Of a stretch of DNA of 64,000 bases, positions 16,841 to 24,579 are shown in pieces (position 1 is the first letter of the stretch; each line of letters opens with the position of its first letter). Position numbers and translations under genes: made by a program. The DNA is taken from positions 1,798,001-1,862,000 of the forward strand of contig OY764869.1 of assembly GCA_963668585.1 (NCBI GenBank), given 5' to 3'. The notes below the pieces were generated by a model. It was not told where the DNA came from. It did not search any database and saw only the letters and a program-made list of their open reading frames with translations. Source of the DNA: Bin87 sp963668585. GTDB taxonomy: Bacteria > Chloroflexota > Dehalococcoidia > Lucifugimonadales > UBA3495.

Positions 16841-18895
16841 ATGCGAAAGATTGTCAGGAACTGTCTGCCGCCGGCTGCGCTTATTCTGCTGATTTTGTTC
16901 ACAATGGGAAGCGCCAACGCGCAGTCGTTCCCCAAACCTACCGGCGTGACTGCCGCACCCACGCCCGAGGGCCACGTCGTGGTGAGTTGGCACCGGGATC
17001 CAGCGCCGGTGCATCGGGTCGGCTGGGCTCATAATGGAGAGTTCAGGGTGGCGAATGCGGCCGGCGACTGGCTGGAAGCATTTCATTTTGCCGACACGAA
17101 ACGTCCCACCGACTACACCGTCAAGTACCTCCCCGCGGAGCAGGCCTACTGGTTCATTGTTGGGGCTGCGCGGGAACGGTTTGCAGGGGCAACATGGAGC
17201 GATTGGGCCCAACTGATCACGCCCAGCAGTGGGCAACCGGTAACCGGACCACAGCCGGTGACGCCAGTGCAACCGCAGGGAAATCTGGTCAGTAACAAAC
17301 TGATCGCAGTGCTTGCTCCGCGGTCGTCGGAGTCCATGCTTGACTGCGAGGCTTCCAGTTCGGGCGTGGCCAACTATCGGATGTCCGTCGAGTTCCTTGT
17401 GGACGCCAACCGGCACACCGGGGAGTATGAGCCGATGCTGGCCACGGAGTGGAGTTTGTCTCCGGACGGGCGCGCCTGGAACTTCAAACTGCGGCAGGGC
17501 GTGCGCTGGCATGACAACTGGGGTCAGTTCACGGCCCATGACGTGGCGCATTCGATGGATTACTACACCAGCCCCGATTGCCGGGCGAGCTACTCCGGTT
17601 ATTTTCGCAGCGACCCCGGCGCCAACGTCCAGGTGGTCAACGATTACGAGGTCAATGTTCGTACGCAGACACGACCGGCGGTTGACCTGATCTATTGGAT
17701 CTCCGGACACCGTGGCCTGCCCATCAGCAGCAAGGCCCAGTGGGACCAGCGTTGCCCCGGGGGCGCGGCCGATTACGTGGGCGGTTACTGCGCCGCCAGC
17801 CGTGACCTGGTGTACGCCAAGTCGGCGCGCACCGGCCCATACGAATTCGGGAGCTTCGACGAAGATCGCAGCGTTTGGGAATGGAGACGGGTGGACTACG
17901 ATCACTGGCGCATCGACCCTGACTTCGCCGAGATCGTAATTTACAGCGTCAGGGAAGAGAGAACCCGCCATGCACTCATAGCGGCACAAGAAGCGCACAT
18001 CGTTCAATCAGGCCGTCAATTGCTGCAGGACGCCTCGGATGGGGGCTTGGAAATCGTAGACAGCTCGATTCCCGTGAACAATGCGTTCGCCTTTTTCGGC
18101 GGTCTGTACTATGCCTCGGACATCGCCGCCAATCGCGACGAGCAAATGCCCTGGAATATCCCAGGTGAGAACGGCCGGAAGGTGCGGATGGCGATGAACA
18201 AGGCCATTGACCGTGAGGCTCTCAACGCTGCCATCTTCCAGAATAGCGGGAGCCAGCAGTGGGTTGCGGCCCTGATTCCGGACTTCCCTGTTGGTTACGA
18301 GGCCGGTCTCCGGCCCGGGTGGGAGTCCCGTTGGGAAGAGCTGTACGGGTATGATCCCGAGCGGGCCCGGCAGTTGCTGGCGGAAGCGGGTTACCCCGAT
18401 GGCTTCGCGTTCCGCATACCGGTGTTCACCTTGACCGGCGTGCCGGAACTGACGGACATGATGGAGGCGATGGCGGCGTACTGGCAACGGGTTGGCCTGG
18501 TCCCGTCGGTGGCGCCAACCCGGGTTTCCGATTGGCGGTTTGAATATCACGGGCTGAACACCGAATGCTGCGTGTATCCGTACGGAGGGCCGGCAGCGCC
18601 CATTGATATCCTGGTCCACTTCTACTTCAGCGCCGAACGGTTTCACCGCGCCTATACCAGCGACAACATCCAGCTATGGAGGGACCGGGCCCTGCAGGCA
18701 AGGAACCACGCCTCCGCCGCCGCAAATTGGCAAGGGATAGCCGACGAATTGTACTACCAATCGGCCACCATCCCCGGCTGGACTCTGCCTGCGCACGCCG
18801 TGGTACACCCACGCGTGGTGTCCGACTACACCTTCCTGGGACCCAACAACGGCACCTATATATATCTCGAATACGCGCAGGGCGTGAGGCGATAA
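16841..18895 (+). CDS. Secreted solute-binding protein (SBP_bac_5) with N-terminal Fn3-like module
   Basis: A 684-residue exported protein. Residues 1-28 are a signal peptide (charged start, LILLILFTMG core, AxA cleavage site ANA-Q). Residues about 30-128 form a fibronectin-III-like module with W50, VHRVGW, YWFIVGAARERF and TWSDWAQLITP. After a Pro/Gln/Val linker, residues 150-684 match the dipeptide/oligopeptide-binding family (LATEWSLSPDGRAWNFKLRQ, VRWHDNWGQFTAHDVAHSMD, MAMNKAIDREALN, RARQLLAEAGYPDGF). No permease or ATPase is nearby, so it is an orphan. Six or more cysteines occur in the mature part. GGGAGG lies 10 bases before the ATG. The module recurs in the protein at 37713-40097. Confidence 0.9.
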   Translation: MRKIVRNCLPPAALILLILFTMGSANAQSFPKPTGVTAAPTPEGHVVVSWHRDPAPVHRVGWAHNGEFRVANAAGDWLEAFHFADTKRPTDYTVKYLPAEQAYWFIVGAARERFAGATWSDWAQLITPSSGQPVTGPQPVTPVQPQGNLVSNKLIAVLAPRSSESMLDCEASSSGVANYRMSVEFLVDANRHTGEYEPMLATEWSLSPDGRAWNFKLRQGVRWHDNWGQFTAHDVAHSMDYYTSPDCRASYSGYFRSDPGANVQVVNDYEVNVRTQTRPAVDLIYWISGHRGLPISSKAQWDQRCPGGAADYVGGYCAASRDLVYAKSARTGPYEFGSFDEDRSVWEWRRVDYDHWRIDPDFAEIVIYSVREERTRHALIAAQEAHIVQSGRQLLQDASDGGLEIVDSSIPVNNAFAFFGGLYYASDIAANRDEQMPWNIPGENGRKVRMAMNKAIDREALNAAIFQNSGSQQWVAALIPDFPVGYEAGLRPGWESRWEELYGYDPERARQLLAEAGYPDGFAFRIPVFTLTGVPELTDMMEAMAAYWQRVGLVPSVAPTRVSDWRFEYHGLNTECCVYPYGGPAAPIDILVHFYFSAERFHRAYTSDNIQLWRDRALQARNHASAAANWQGIADELYYQSATIPGWTLPAHAVVHPRVVSDYTFLGPNNGTYIYLEYAQGVRR

Positions 18896-18900
18896 ACGAT

Positions 18901-19425
18901 ATGTCCCAGATCGCTTACTACGTCGCTGCCAGCCTGGACGGTTACATCGCCGATGCCGATGGCGGCGTCGGCTGGCTGCCGGAGGGCGATGGCGACGACT
19001 ACGGCTACTCGGAGTTCTACGCGGGCGTGGACGCGTTGCTGATCGGCAGGCGCACCTACGACCAGGTGCTGGGCTTCGGCCAATGGCCCTACGCCGGCAA
19101 ACCCGCGTACGTATTCACCAGCCACCCGCCAGACGACAACCCCTACGGCGTTGAGTTTGTCCGCGCCGACCCCGTCGATTTCGCGCGCGAGATTGCATCT
19201 CAATACGACGGGACGGTTTGGCTGGTGGGCGGTGGGAACCTGGCGGAACAGTTCCGACGCGCCGGCCTCATCGACGAATACCTGATCTTCGTGATGCCGG
19301 TCGCACTGGGACGCGGCGTCCCGCTGTTCGGCGGCGACGCTCCGCCCACTACCCTGACCCTCAGCGAGACGCACGCCTACGATGACGGCGTGGTGATGCT
19401 CCGCTACAGCCCTGCTGAAAGATAG
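18901..19425 (+). CDS. DHFR-like (RibD C-terminal domain) reductase
   Basis: A 174-residue protein of the RibD C-terminal/dihydrofolate reductase-like family. It has the opening IAYYVAASLDGYIADADGGVGWL, then DALLIGRRTYDQVLGFGQWPY, GTVWLVGGGNLAEQFRRAGLIDEYLIFVMPVALGRG in pieces typical of the family's NADPH-binding core. Substrate is unknown in most members. The ATG at 18901 comes 5 bases after the stop of the solute-binding protein and its own stop lies 4 bases before menG, so it is likely co-transcribed with both. Confidence 0.9.
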   Translation: MSQIAYYVAASLDGYIADADGGVGWLPEGDGDDYGYSEFYAGVDALLIGRRTYDQVLGFGQWPYAGKPAYVFTSHPPDDNPYGVEFVRADPVDFAREIASQYDGTVWLVGGGNLAEQFRRAGLIDEYLIFVMPVALGRGVPLFGGDAPPTTLTLSETHAYDDGVVMLRYSPAER

Positions 19426-19429
19426 CGCG

Positions 19430-20149
19430 ATGGCTCACCTGCGGGGCGACGACAAGCGGCAGTACGTGGCGGAGATGTTCGCCCGCATCTCGCCGCGCTA
19501 CGACCTGATGAACTCGCTCATGACCGGCGGACTGCACCACCGCTGGAAGCGGGAGACGGCCCGGTTCACCGCCGCCGGCCTGAACGGCGCCGCGCTGGAC
19601 GTGGCCACCGGCACCGGCGATTTGGCCTTCGCGCTGGCCCGCTGCCCCGGCATCGACCGTGCCGTCGGGGTCGATCTGCTGTCCGAAATGCTGACCATTG
19701 CGGTGGACAAGCCGGCGTCCGCCGGCGATCAGGCGACGCCAACGGGCTTCGTCATGGGAGATGCCCTGCGTCTGCCCTTCCCAGATGGTTCCTTCGTTTG
19801 CGCCACCGCGGGATTCAGCCTGCGCAATATGCCGGACGTGCCGGCGGCCATCGCAGAAATGGCCAGGGTGGTGTCGCCGGGCGGCCGGGTGACCACGCTG
19901 GAACTCACGCCGATGCCGCCGGGTGTCCGCGCCGCCCTGGGCCGGTTGTATTTCCACCGTCTGGTTCCGTTGATGGGCCAGTTGGTGGCCGGAGACCGAA
20001 CGGCTTACACCTATCTGCCCAGCAGCGTGGACTACTTCCTCACCGCTGACGGCCTGGCCGAAGTGTACCGCCAGGCCGGTCTGGTCAACGTGGGATACCG
20101 GCGGCTGGGACTGGGCGGTGTGGCCCTGCACTACGGTGAGGTTTCCTGA
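19430..20149 (+). CDS. menG: Demethylmenaquinone methyltransferase (UbiE/MenG)
   Basis: A 239-residue SAM-dependent methyltransferase. It has the UbiE opening FARISPRYDLMNSLMTGGLHH in parts, the SAM site LDVATGTGDLAF, acidic VGVDLLSEML, then DALRLPFPDGSF, FSLRNMPDVPAAIAEM and the C-terminal AYTYLPSSVDYF typical of UbiE/MenG. It methylates demethylmenaquinone (or demethoxyubiquinol) as the last ring step. ATG 19430 follows the DHFR-like stop by 4 bases. The C-terminal tail is short but complete. Confidence 0.94.
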   Translation: MAHLRGDDKRQYVAEMFARISPRYDLMNSLMTGGLHHRWKRETARFTAAGLNGAALDVATGTGDLAFALARCPGIDRAVGVDLLSEMLTIAVDKPASAGDQATPTGFVMGDALRLPFPDGSFVCATAGFSLRNMPDVPAAIAEMARVVSPGGRVTTLELTPMPPGVRAALGRLYFHRLVPLMGQLVAGDRTAYTYLPSSVDYFLTADGLAEVYRQAGLVNVGYRRLGLGGVALHYGEVS

Positions 20150-20410
20150 AGGCTGGCGACTCGTCCCGACCGCTATTTCCCTGGATGTGCCGGTCAGGGG
20201 AGCGGGTAGCGATCTTCCGCCGGCACGGTCTCTGCAAATTCGCAGTACGGCAAGACCTTACCGCTCGTCGAACCGATAGATGTTTCCCCTCGTCCTGGGC
20301 CCGTCCAAGGACGCACACATGGTTCCACGGCCTCGCCATGAGCGGGATGTGCGGCGACACAAAAAGACCCTGGTCCGCCGGGTACAGGTCGGGTCGCCCT
20401 GCCGCGGTGG

Positions 20411-20565
20411 GGCCCTTTCACACTTTGAAAACCATGCGTTGTTCCTGCGAAATCAGGAACCCAGGAAAGTCTCGGCAACGGGACCGTTGGCATCATTTTA
20501 TACTTTCCGGCTACTCGCTTTCGGGGAAATAACGGAAAATGTCAGGCAATGACGGAAGTGTAAAC
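20411..20565 (-). repeat. dRS3-like dispersed intergenic element, copy 2
   Basis: Reverse-complement homologue of 5651-5803, with an identical 19-base stretch at 20528-20546 and several further blocks such as GGGTTCCTG, TTTCGCAG and ATGGTTTTCAAA on the minus strand. It occupies the space between menG and the RidA-like gene and ends 6 bases from the latter's stop. Bases 20278-20350 next to it hold a decayed MITE core. No gene is seen in 20150-20570. Confidence 0.8.
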
Positions 20566-20570
20566 GGGGA

Positions 20571-20960
20571 CTAGCTGAGTTCGGCGATTGCCTCAATCTC
20601 CACGTCCAGGCCGGCTTCCGCCAGCGCCGTGATCTCCACCAGGGTATTTGCAGGGTATTCGCCCTGGAAGTATTCCGTGAACAGCGCTTCCTGCGCTTCA
20701 CGATCCTGCCGCCAGTCGGGGATGCTGGTGACGTAGGTGGTGATCTTGACGATGTCGGCGGGCGTTCCGCCTTCCGCGCCCATGATGCGTACAATGCGGT
20801 CCAGGGTGACCCGCAGTTGCTCCATCACGCCGGATCCCTGGGCGTCGGTGCCCCGGGCCGTGCATCCGGCGATGAACAGCAGGTTGCCCACCCGCACGGT
20901 TCTGCTGAACGTGGGACCGGAGGGAGCGATATCGGGATGATTGTTTCTGACCTTGTCCAT
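20571..20960 (-). CDS. RidA/YjgF family protein lacking the key arginine
   Basis: A 129-residue RidA-family protein: PSGPTFSRTVRVGNLLFIAG, the VTLDRIVRIMGAEGGTPADIVKITTYVTSI middle and the EYPANTLVEIT, LDVEIEAIA end. RidA enzymes deaminate 2-aminoacrylate using Arg105. Here the aligned residue, in PANTLVEI, is Asn105 (codon AAT), so imine deaminase activity is doubtful; sister groups without Arg have other roles. Start ATG 20960 is preceded by GCAGGAGT. The 3-prime end abuts a dispersed repeat. Confidence 0.9.
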   Translation of the reverse strand: MDKVRNNHPDIAPSGPTFSRTVRVGNLLFIAGCTARGTDAQGSGVMEQLRVTLDRIVRIMGAEGGTPADIVKITTYVTSIPDWRQDREAQEALFTEYFQGEYPANTLVEITALAEAGLDVEIEAIAELS

Positions 20961-21074
20961 GGCGCGACTCCTGCGTTGCGGTTGGTTGTCCTGTCGTAGG
21001 TTCGACGGGCGCCGGCACAGGATACACCAGCAACGGGGAATTGGTTGCTGACGGCATCAGCCGGTCATGCCCAT

Positions 21075-21186
21075 GCCCATCGACCATCCCGCCCGCTCAT
21101 CCTGAGCCTGTCGAATGACGAGCGGCCGATGAGCAGAGATTCGTTCTGGCAACAGCAATCGCCCTTCACCAGGGTAATCGAATGGC
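21075..21186 (+). repeat. MITE-like element (family M), copy C
   Basis: A 112-base element in the same orientation as copy A at 15033. The left end GCCCATCGACCAT (21075-21087) is decayed and the right end GTAATCGAATGGC (21174-21186) is good. The core CCCGCTCATCCTGAGCC and TGTCGAATGACGAGCGG and the arm TTCGTTCTGGCAACAGCAATC are shared with copy A. It sits in the 373-base gap before the dienelactone hydrolase, ending 22 bases before that gene's putative promoter. Confidence 0.75.
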
Positions 21187-21207
21187 TCTGCCACCGAATA
21201 CAGCCGC

Positions 21208-21236
21208 TTGTTTGCCCCGACAACCTTTGTTACAAT
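21208..21236 (+). promoter_or_regulatory. Putative sigma-70-type promoter of dienelactone hydrolase gene
   Basis: TTGTTT at 21208-21213, 17 bases, TACAAT at 21231-21236. It would start transcription about 95 bases before the ATG at 21334. Confidence 0.5.
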
Positions 21237-21333
21237 TCCGGCGCAATAACGCTACGGTTGCCACACGGTACGCCCGTGGCTTGTCCGCCGCTGTAACGTT
21301 GTCGTTTCCGTAACCAATGGAGGAGGAAATACT

Positions 21334-22122
21334 ATGCCGTCGTTCTGGGAAAACATCAGAATGCCAGACCCAATGGAAGACCGTGAGTCCGGCGCGAACA
21401 TCGCCGAGGCTGGGGACATGGCCGCCTACGTCAGTTTCCCGGCGCCCAGCGCGGGCACCAGCCTGCCCGCCGTCATCGTGGTCCAGGAAGCGTTTGGCGC
21501 GAACCAGCACATTCAGCGCGTCGCCGACCGTTTCGCCGCTGAGGGATATGTGGCCGTCGCTCCTGCCCTGTTCCACCGGAACGAGCGCAACCCCAACCCC
21601 ATGCTCGGCTACACACCCGACGATTTCGACGCCGCCATCAACAACTACATGCCCGAACTCACCGGCCAGGGCATCATCGCCGACATCAACGCCACCGTCG
21701 ACTATCTGCAGCGCACCTACCCGCGCACCCGAGGGCAGAAGATCGGCATCGTGGGTTACTGCATGGGCGGCCGCGTGGTCTATCTGGCCGCCAGCGCCTG
21801 CGACGGCCTCAGCGCCGGCGTGTGCTACTACGGCGGCGGAATCATGAACGCCTATGGCGACGGTGTCACCCCCATCGACGGCACCGCCAACATCAGCATC
21901 CCGTTGTTGGGCAACTTCGGAGACACCGACGGCAACCCGACACCTGACGATGTGGCTCAAATCTCTGCGGCCCTCACCGCCGCCGGCAAGTCCCACGACT
22001 TCAAGTCCTACCCGGACGCCGGCCACGGCTTCAACTGCGACGACCGCGACAGTTACAACGAGGCTGCCGCCTCTGACGCCCAGGCCCGTACCGTGGCCTT
22101 CTTCAACCAGCACCTCAAGTAA
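21334..22122 (+). CDS. Dienelactone hydrolase family protein
   Basis: A 262-residue alpha/beta hydrolase with a cysteine nucleophile: C143 in GIVGYCMGGRVVY. The other members of the triad are Asp in the NFGDTDGNPTPDD region and His in DAGHGFNC. PAVIVVQEAFGANQHIQRVADRFAAEGY, in parts, is the usual oxyanion-loop and helix region. The enzyme opens unsaturated lactones, as in (chloro)aromatic breakdown. GGAGGAGG lies 8 bases before the ATG, a very strong ribosome site. A terminator follows at 22145. Confidence 0.93.
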   Translation: MPSFWENIRMPDPMEDRESGANIAEAGDMAAYVSFPAPSAGTSLPAVIVVQEAFGANQHIQRVADRFAAEGYVAVAPALFHRNERNPNPMLGYTPDDFDAAINNYMPELTGQGIIADINATVDYLQRTYPRTRGQKIGIVGYCMGGRVVYLAASACDGLSAGVCYYGGGIMNAYGDGVTPIDGTANISIPLLGNFGDTDGNPTPDDVAQISAALTAAGKSHDFKSYPDAGHGFNCDDRDSYNEAAASDAQARTVAFFNQHLK

Positions 22123-22144
22123 GCCCGTAACGGCGAAACTTCGC

Positions 22145-22179
22145 GACCCCTTCCGGCACCTGTCGGAGGGGGTTTTTTG
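22145..22179 (+). terminator. Intrinsic terminator after dienelactone hydrolase
   Basis: Stem ACCCCTTCCG and CGGAGGGGGT with an 8-base or so loop, followed directly by TTTTTT at 22173-22178. It lies 23 bases after the stop codon. Confidence 0.88.
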
Positions 22180-22430
22180 TCGTCACATTGGGTTTGCCAA
22201 ACCTTTACCAATCCATTCATTCTGGTAGGCAAGCGGGTGCGAATCGATGACGGAATAGTGGGAGCCGTGGACATCTACCGGGGCGGCGAGAAGGCGCACG
22301 GTGGCGACGGAACCCCCCGGCGCCGTTGCTGAGCAACATAACCTGCTTGCACCTGCCGAAGGTTATGGAAGAGTTTCTGACGCGGCAGGACCCGGACGTT
22401 TTTCCACGTATGCTGGACGTCGTAACGAAT

Positions 22431-22458
22431 TGGGGGCAGGTTTCAAACCTGCCCCTAC
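22431..22458. repeat. Dispersed palindrome (family P), GCAGG variant, convergent site
   Basis: Arms GGGGCAGGTTT and AAACCTGCCCC. It lies between the dienelactone hydrolase (plus) and the amidase (minus), 31 bases from the amidase stop. The rest of 22180-22430 holds no gene that I can support. Confidence 0.88.
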
Positions 22459-22489
22459 GTGTTGGCATAGCCTCGCGGTCGCGGATTGA

Positions 22490-23908
22490 TCAGGACACTG
22501 GCGGTCGGCGCTGGCTCCAGGGCTGAGCTTCTTCAAACGCCGCCATTGCCCGCAGGACTCTCCCCTCGGCGCCCGCTGGTCCGACCAGGTGCAGGCCGAT
22601 GGGCAATCCGGCGGCGGAGAACCCGCACGGCACGCTGGCCGCAGTCTGCCCGCTCATGTTGATGGGGTATGTGAACGGCAGGTAGCCCCACCACCCATCC
22701 ACCGAACGTCCGGCGATGCTGGTGGGATGCTCGCCGATTGGGAATGCCGTCACCGCCATCGCTGGCGTCAGCAACAGGTCGTACGTGTTGAAGAAGTCGG
22801 CGAACCGCCTCTTGTGACGGTCCACGTAGGCCAGCGCGCGGGACAGGTCGGCAGCCGAACACTGTGAAGCGGCGTCAAAGGTGGCCCGGACATAGTGCGT
22901 CAGTTCATCGCGGCGTTCCGCGTACAGGGCGGCATTGGACGTGTAGGATGCAACTCCGAAGACCGTCGAAAACGCGGGGAATGGATCGCCCTCAATCTCA
23001 GGAGCGGCTTCCTCGACGATGGCTCCCATCTCCTGGAAAAGTTGGGCGGCAGCCCGGGTTACCTGCACCACCTCGGGGTCCACGGCGGCGTATCCGAGGT
23101 CGTCGCTCCACGCAACGCGCCATCCCTCGACCCCACCCTCCAGGGCGGCGGTGTAGTCCGGTGGTGTATCGGTCATGGTATTGGGGTCGCGGGAGTCGGG
23201 CCCGGCCAGCGTTTGCAACAGCAGCGCGGTATCCCGCACCGTGCGGCTCATCGGGCCGGATTGTGAGAAATGGTTGACCGCGGGGCCGCCGTACCCACCG
23301 TAGCGCGGCACCCGTCCGTGCGACGGTTTGATGCCGGTGACGCCGCTGAAACTCGATGGGATGCGTATGCTGCCGCCGCCGTCGCTGCCGGTGGCCAGGG
23401 TGCAGAGGCCGGCAGCCAGGGCGGCGGCGGCCCCGCCGCTGCTGCCCCCGGGCGTATAGTCCGTGTTCCATGGATTGCGGGCCGGTTCACTGACCAGGTT
23501 TTCGGTGGTTCCGGACTGCCCGAACTCGGGCGTGTTCGTCTTGCCCAGGACAATCGCGCCGGCCGCCTTGACCCGCTCCACCACGATGGAGTCAATCTCC
23601 GGAACGCGGTCGCGGTATATGGCGGAACCCAAGGTGGTGGTGACACCCTTGGTCAACTCCAGGTCCTTGATCGATATGGGTATGCCGTGGAGAGGGCCAA
23701 GGTCGTCGCCGCGCCGCACGGCCTCATCGGCGGCGCGCGCATCGGCCAGCGCCTGGTCGGGGCAGAGGGCCAGGTAGGCGCTCAGTTGCGGGTTCAGCGA
23801 ATCAATGCGCTGGTAGAAAAATTCGGTGAGTTCGACCGAAGAGATCTCACCGGCGGCGATCATGCGCCGGATTTCGGTGGCGGGGGCGAAGGCGAGTTCA
23901 GTGTCCAC
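22490..23908 (-). CDS. Amidase signature family hydrolase
   Basis: A 472-residue amidase. The Ser-cisSer-Lys triad is present with normal spacing: K81 in PISIKD, S156 in TPGGSSGGAAAALA and S180 in GSDGGGSIRIPSSFSG. The family hydrolyses carboxamides, including nitrile breakdown products and aryl amides. It also includes GatA, but no GatB or GatC is near and the C-terminal region differs, so a catabolic amidase is more likely. The start is GTG 23908 with AGGAGC upstream. The gene follows a small membrane protein by 47 bases. Confidence 0.92.
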   Translation of the reverse strand: MDTELAFAPATEIRRMIAAGEISSVELTEFFYQRIDSLNPQLSAYLALCPDQALADARAADEAVRRGDDLGPLHGIPISIKDLELTKGVTTTLGSAIYRDRVPEIDSIVVERVKAAGAIVLGKTNTPEFGQSGTTENLVSEPARNPWNTDYTPGGSSGGAAAALAAGLCTLATGSDGGGSIRIPSSFSGVTGIKPSHGRVPRYGGYGGPAVNHFSQSGPMSRTVRDTALLLQTLAGPDSRDPNTMTDTPPDYTAALEGGVEGWRVAWSDDLGYAAVDPEVVQVTRAAAQLFQEMGAIVEEAAPEIEGDPFPAFSTVFGVASYTSNAALYAERRDELTHYVRATFDAASQCSAADLSRALAYVDRHKRRFADFFNTYDLLLTPAMAVTAFPIGEHPTSIAGRSVDGWWGYLPFTYPINMSGQTAASVPCGFSAAGLPIGLHLVGPAGAEGRVLRAMAAFEEAQPWSQRRPPVS

Positions 23909-23955
23909 TAGACGCTCCTGTTGATGGTATGACTCGGCGACCGACGTGGGCGAGC

Positions 23956-24345
23956 CTATGCGGGTTCGTCGGCGCCGTTGTCGCCGGCCAGTATCCTGAT
24001 CTGCTCCGGCGTGAGCGGAGCGCCCAGTTTGGCGAATTCCCGCTGGATGCGCTCCCTTTCCGCCTGCCGGCCTCGTTTGGCGGCTCTTTTCTCGACGAAC
24101 TCTTTGGCGGCGAAAAACACTATCATCCCTCCATAGAATGCCATCGACGTGGGAAACAGCAGCAGCGTCGCCACTATGATGATTCCATCATCCCATTCGG
24201 TCAACGATGTGACATAACCCAACAGGGGCACACCGGCGCAACCCTGACAACCGGCCACCAATACCGCCAGCAGCATGCTGATGCTGATCGATACCGCACC
24301 GTCGAAAAATCGCCACGTCAGGCGATTGTCGTCGTTGTTTCGCAT
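23956..24345 (-). CDS. Hypothetical small membrane protein, 129 aa
   Basis: Not a family I recognise. It has two hydrophobic segments, about residues 17-37 (ISISMLLAVLVAGCQGC) and 54-80 (IIIVATLLLFPTSMAFYGGMIVFFAA), followed by a charged cytosolic tail rich in Arg, Lys and Glu that ends LTPEQIRILAGDNGADEPA. The clear split between membrane and charged parts and a good ribosome site argue for a real gene. The ATG is preceded by two tandem copies of a 15-base unit that contains the ribosome site (24346-24375). It may be co-transcribed with the amidase. Confidence 0.65.
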   Translation of the reverse strand: MRNNDDNRLTWRFFDGAVSISISMLLAVLVAGCQGCAGVPLLGYVTSLTEWDDGIIIVATLLLFPTSMAFYGGMIVFFAAKEFVEKRAAKRGRQAERERIQREFAKLGAPLTPEQIRILAGDNGADEPA

Positions 24346-24375
24346 TGTAACATCCTTCCCTGTAACATCCTTCCC
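24346..24375 (-). repeat. Tandem 15-base duplication carrying a ribosome binding site
   Basis: TGTAACATCCTTCCC occurs twice in perfect tandem at 24346-24360 and 24361-24375. Read on the minus strand each copy carries GGGAAGGATGTTACA, so the gene at 24345 has one ribosome site about 9 bases before its start and a spare copy 15 bases further upstream. Each copy also contains an out-of-frame ATG. Confidence 0.85.
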
Positions 24376-24579
24376 TGCGGGGTCTGCGCGGTGGCGGAGT
24401 TCGGCGAATTTGCCGTGTAATACGTTACAGTCATGGGCCGCGCCGCATCATACCCCGTTTGCGTTGGATGTCCCAGCGAACGAAAGGCTGCGACGCGTCC
24501 GGATTCTCGCATGGTGTATAGTAGGCCGTCCGTTGCGCCGTGCATCGCGGCGTCATCGGTTGCGCGAGGCGTTTTGAAT

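Noticed and set aside
16781..18007. A 408-residue minus-strand frame opposite the solute-binding protein
   Set aside because: Shadow of a gene with a signal peptide and family motifs.
22490..23908. Amidase as GatA of the Glu-tRNA(Gln) amidotransferase
   Set aside because: No gatB or gatC nearby, and the C-terminal half looks like catabolic amidases.
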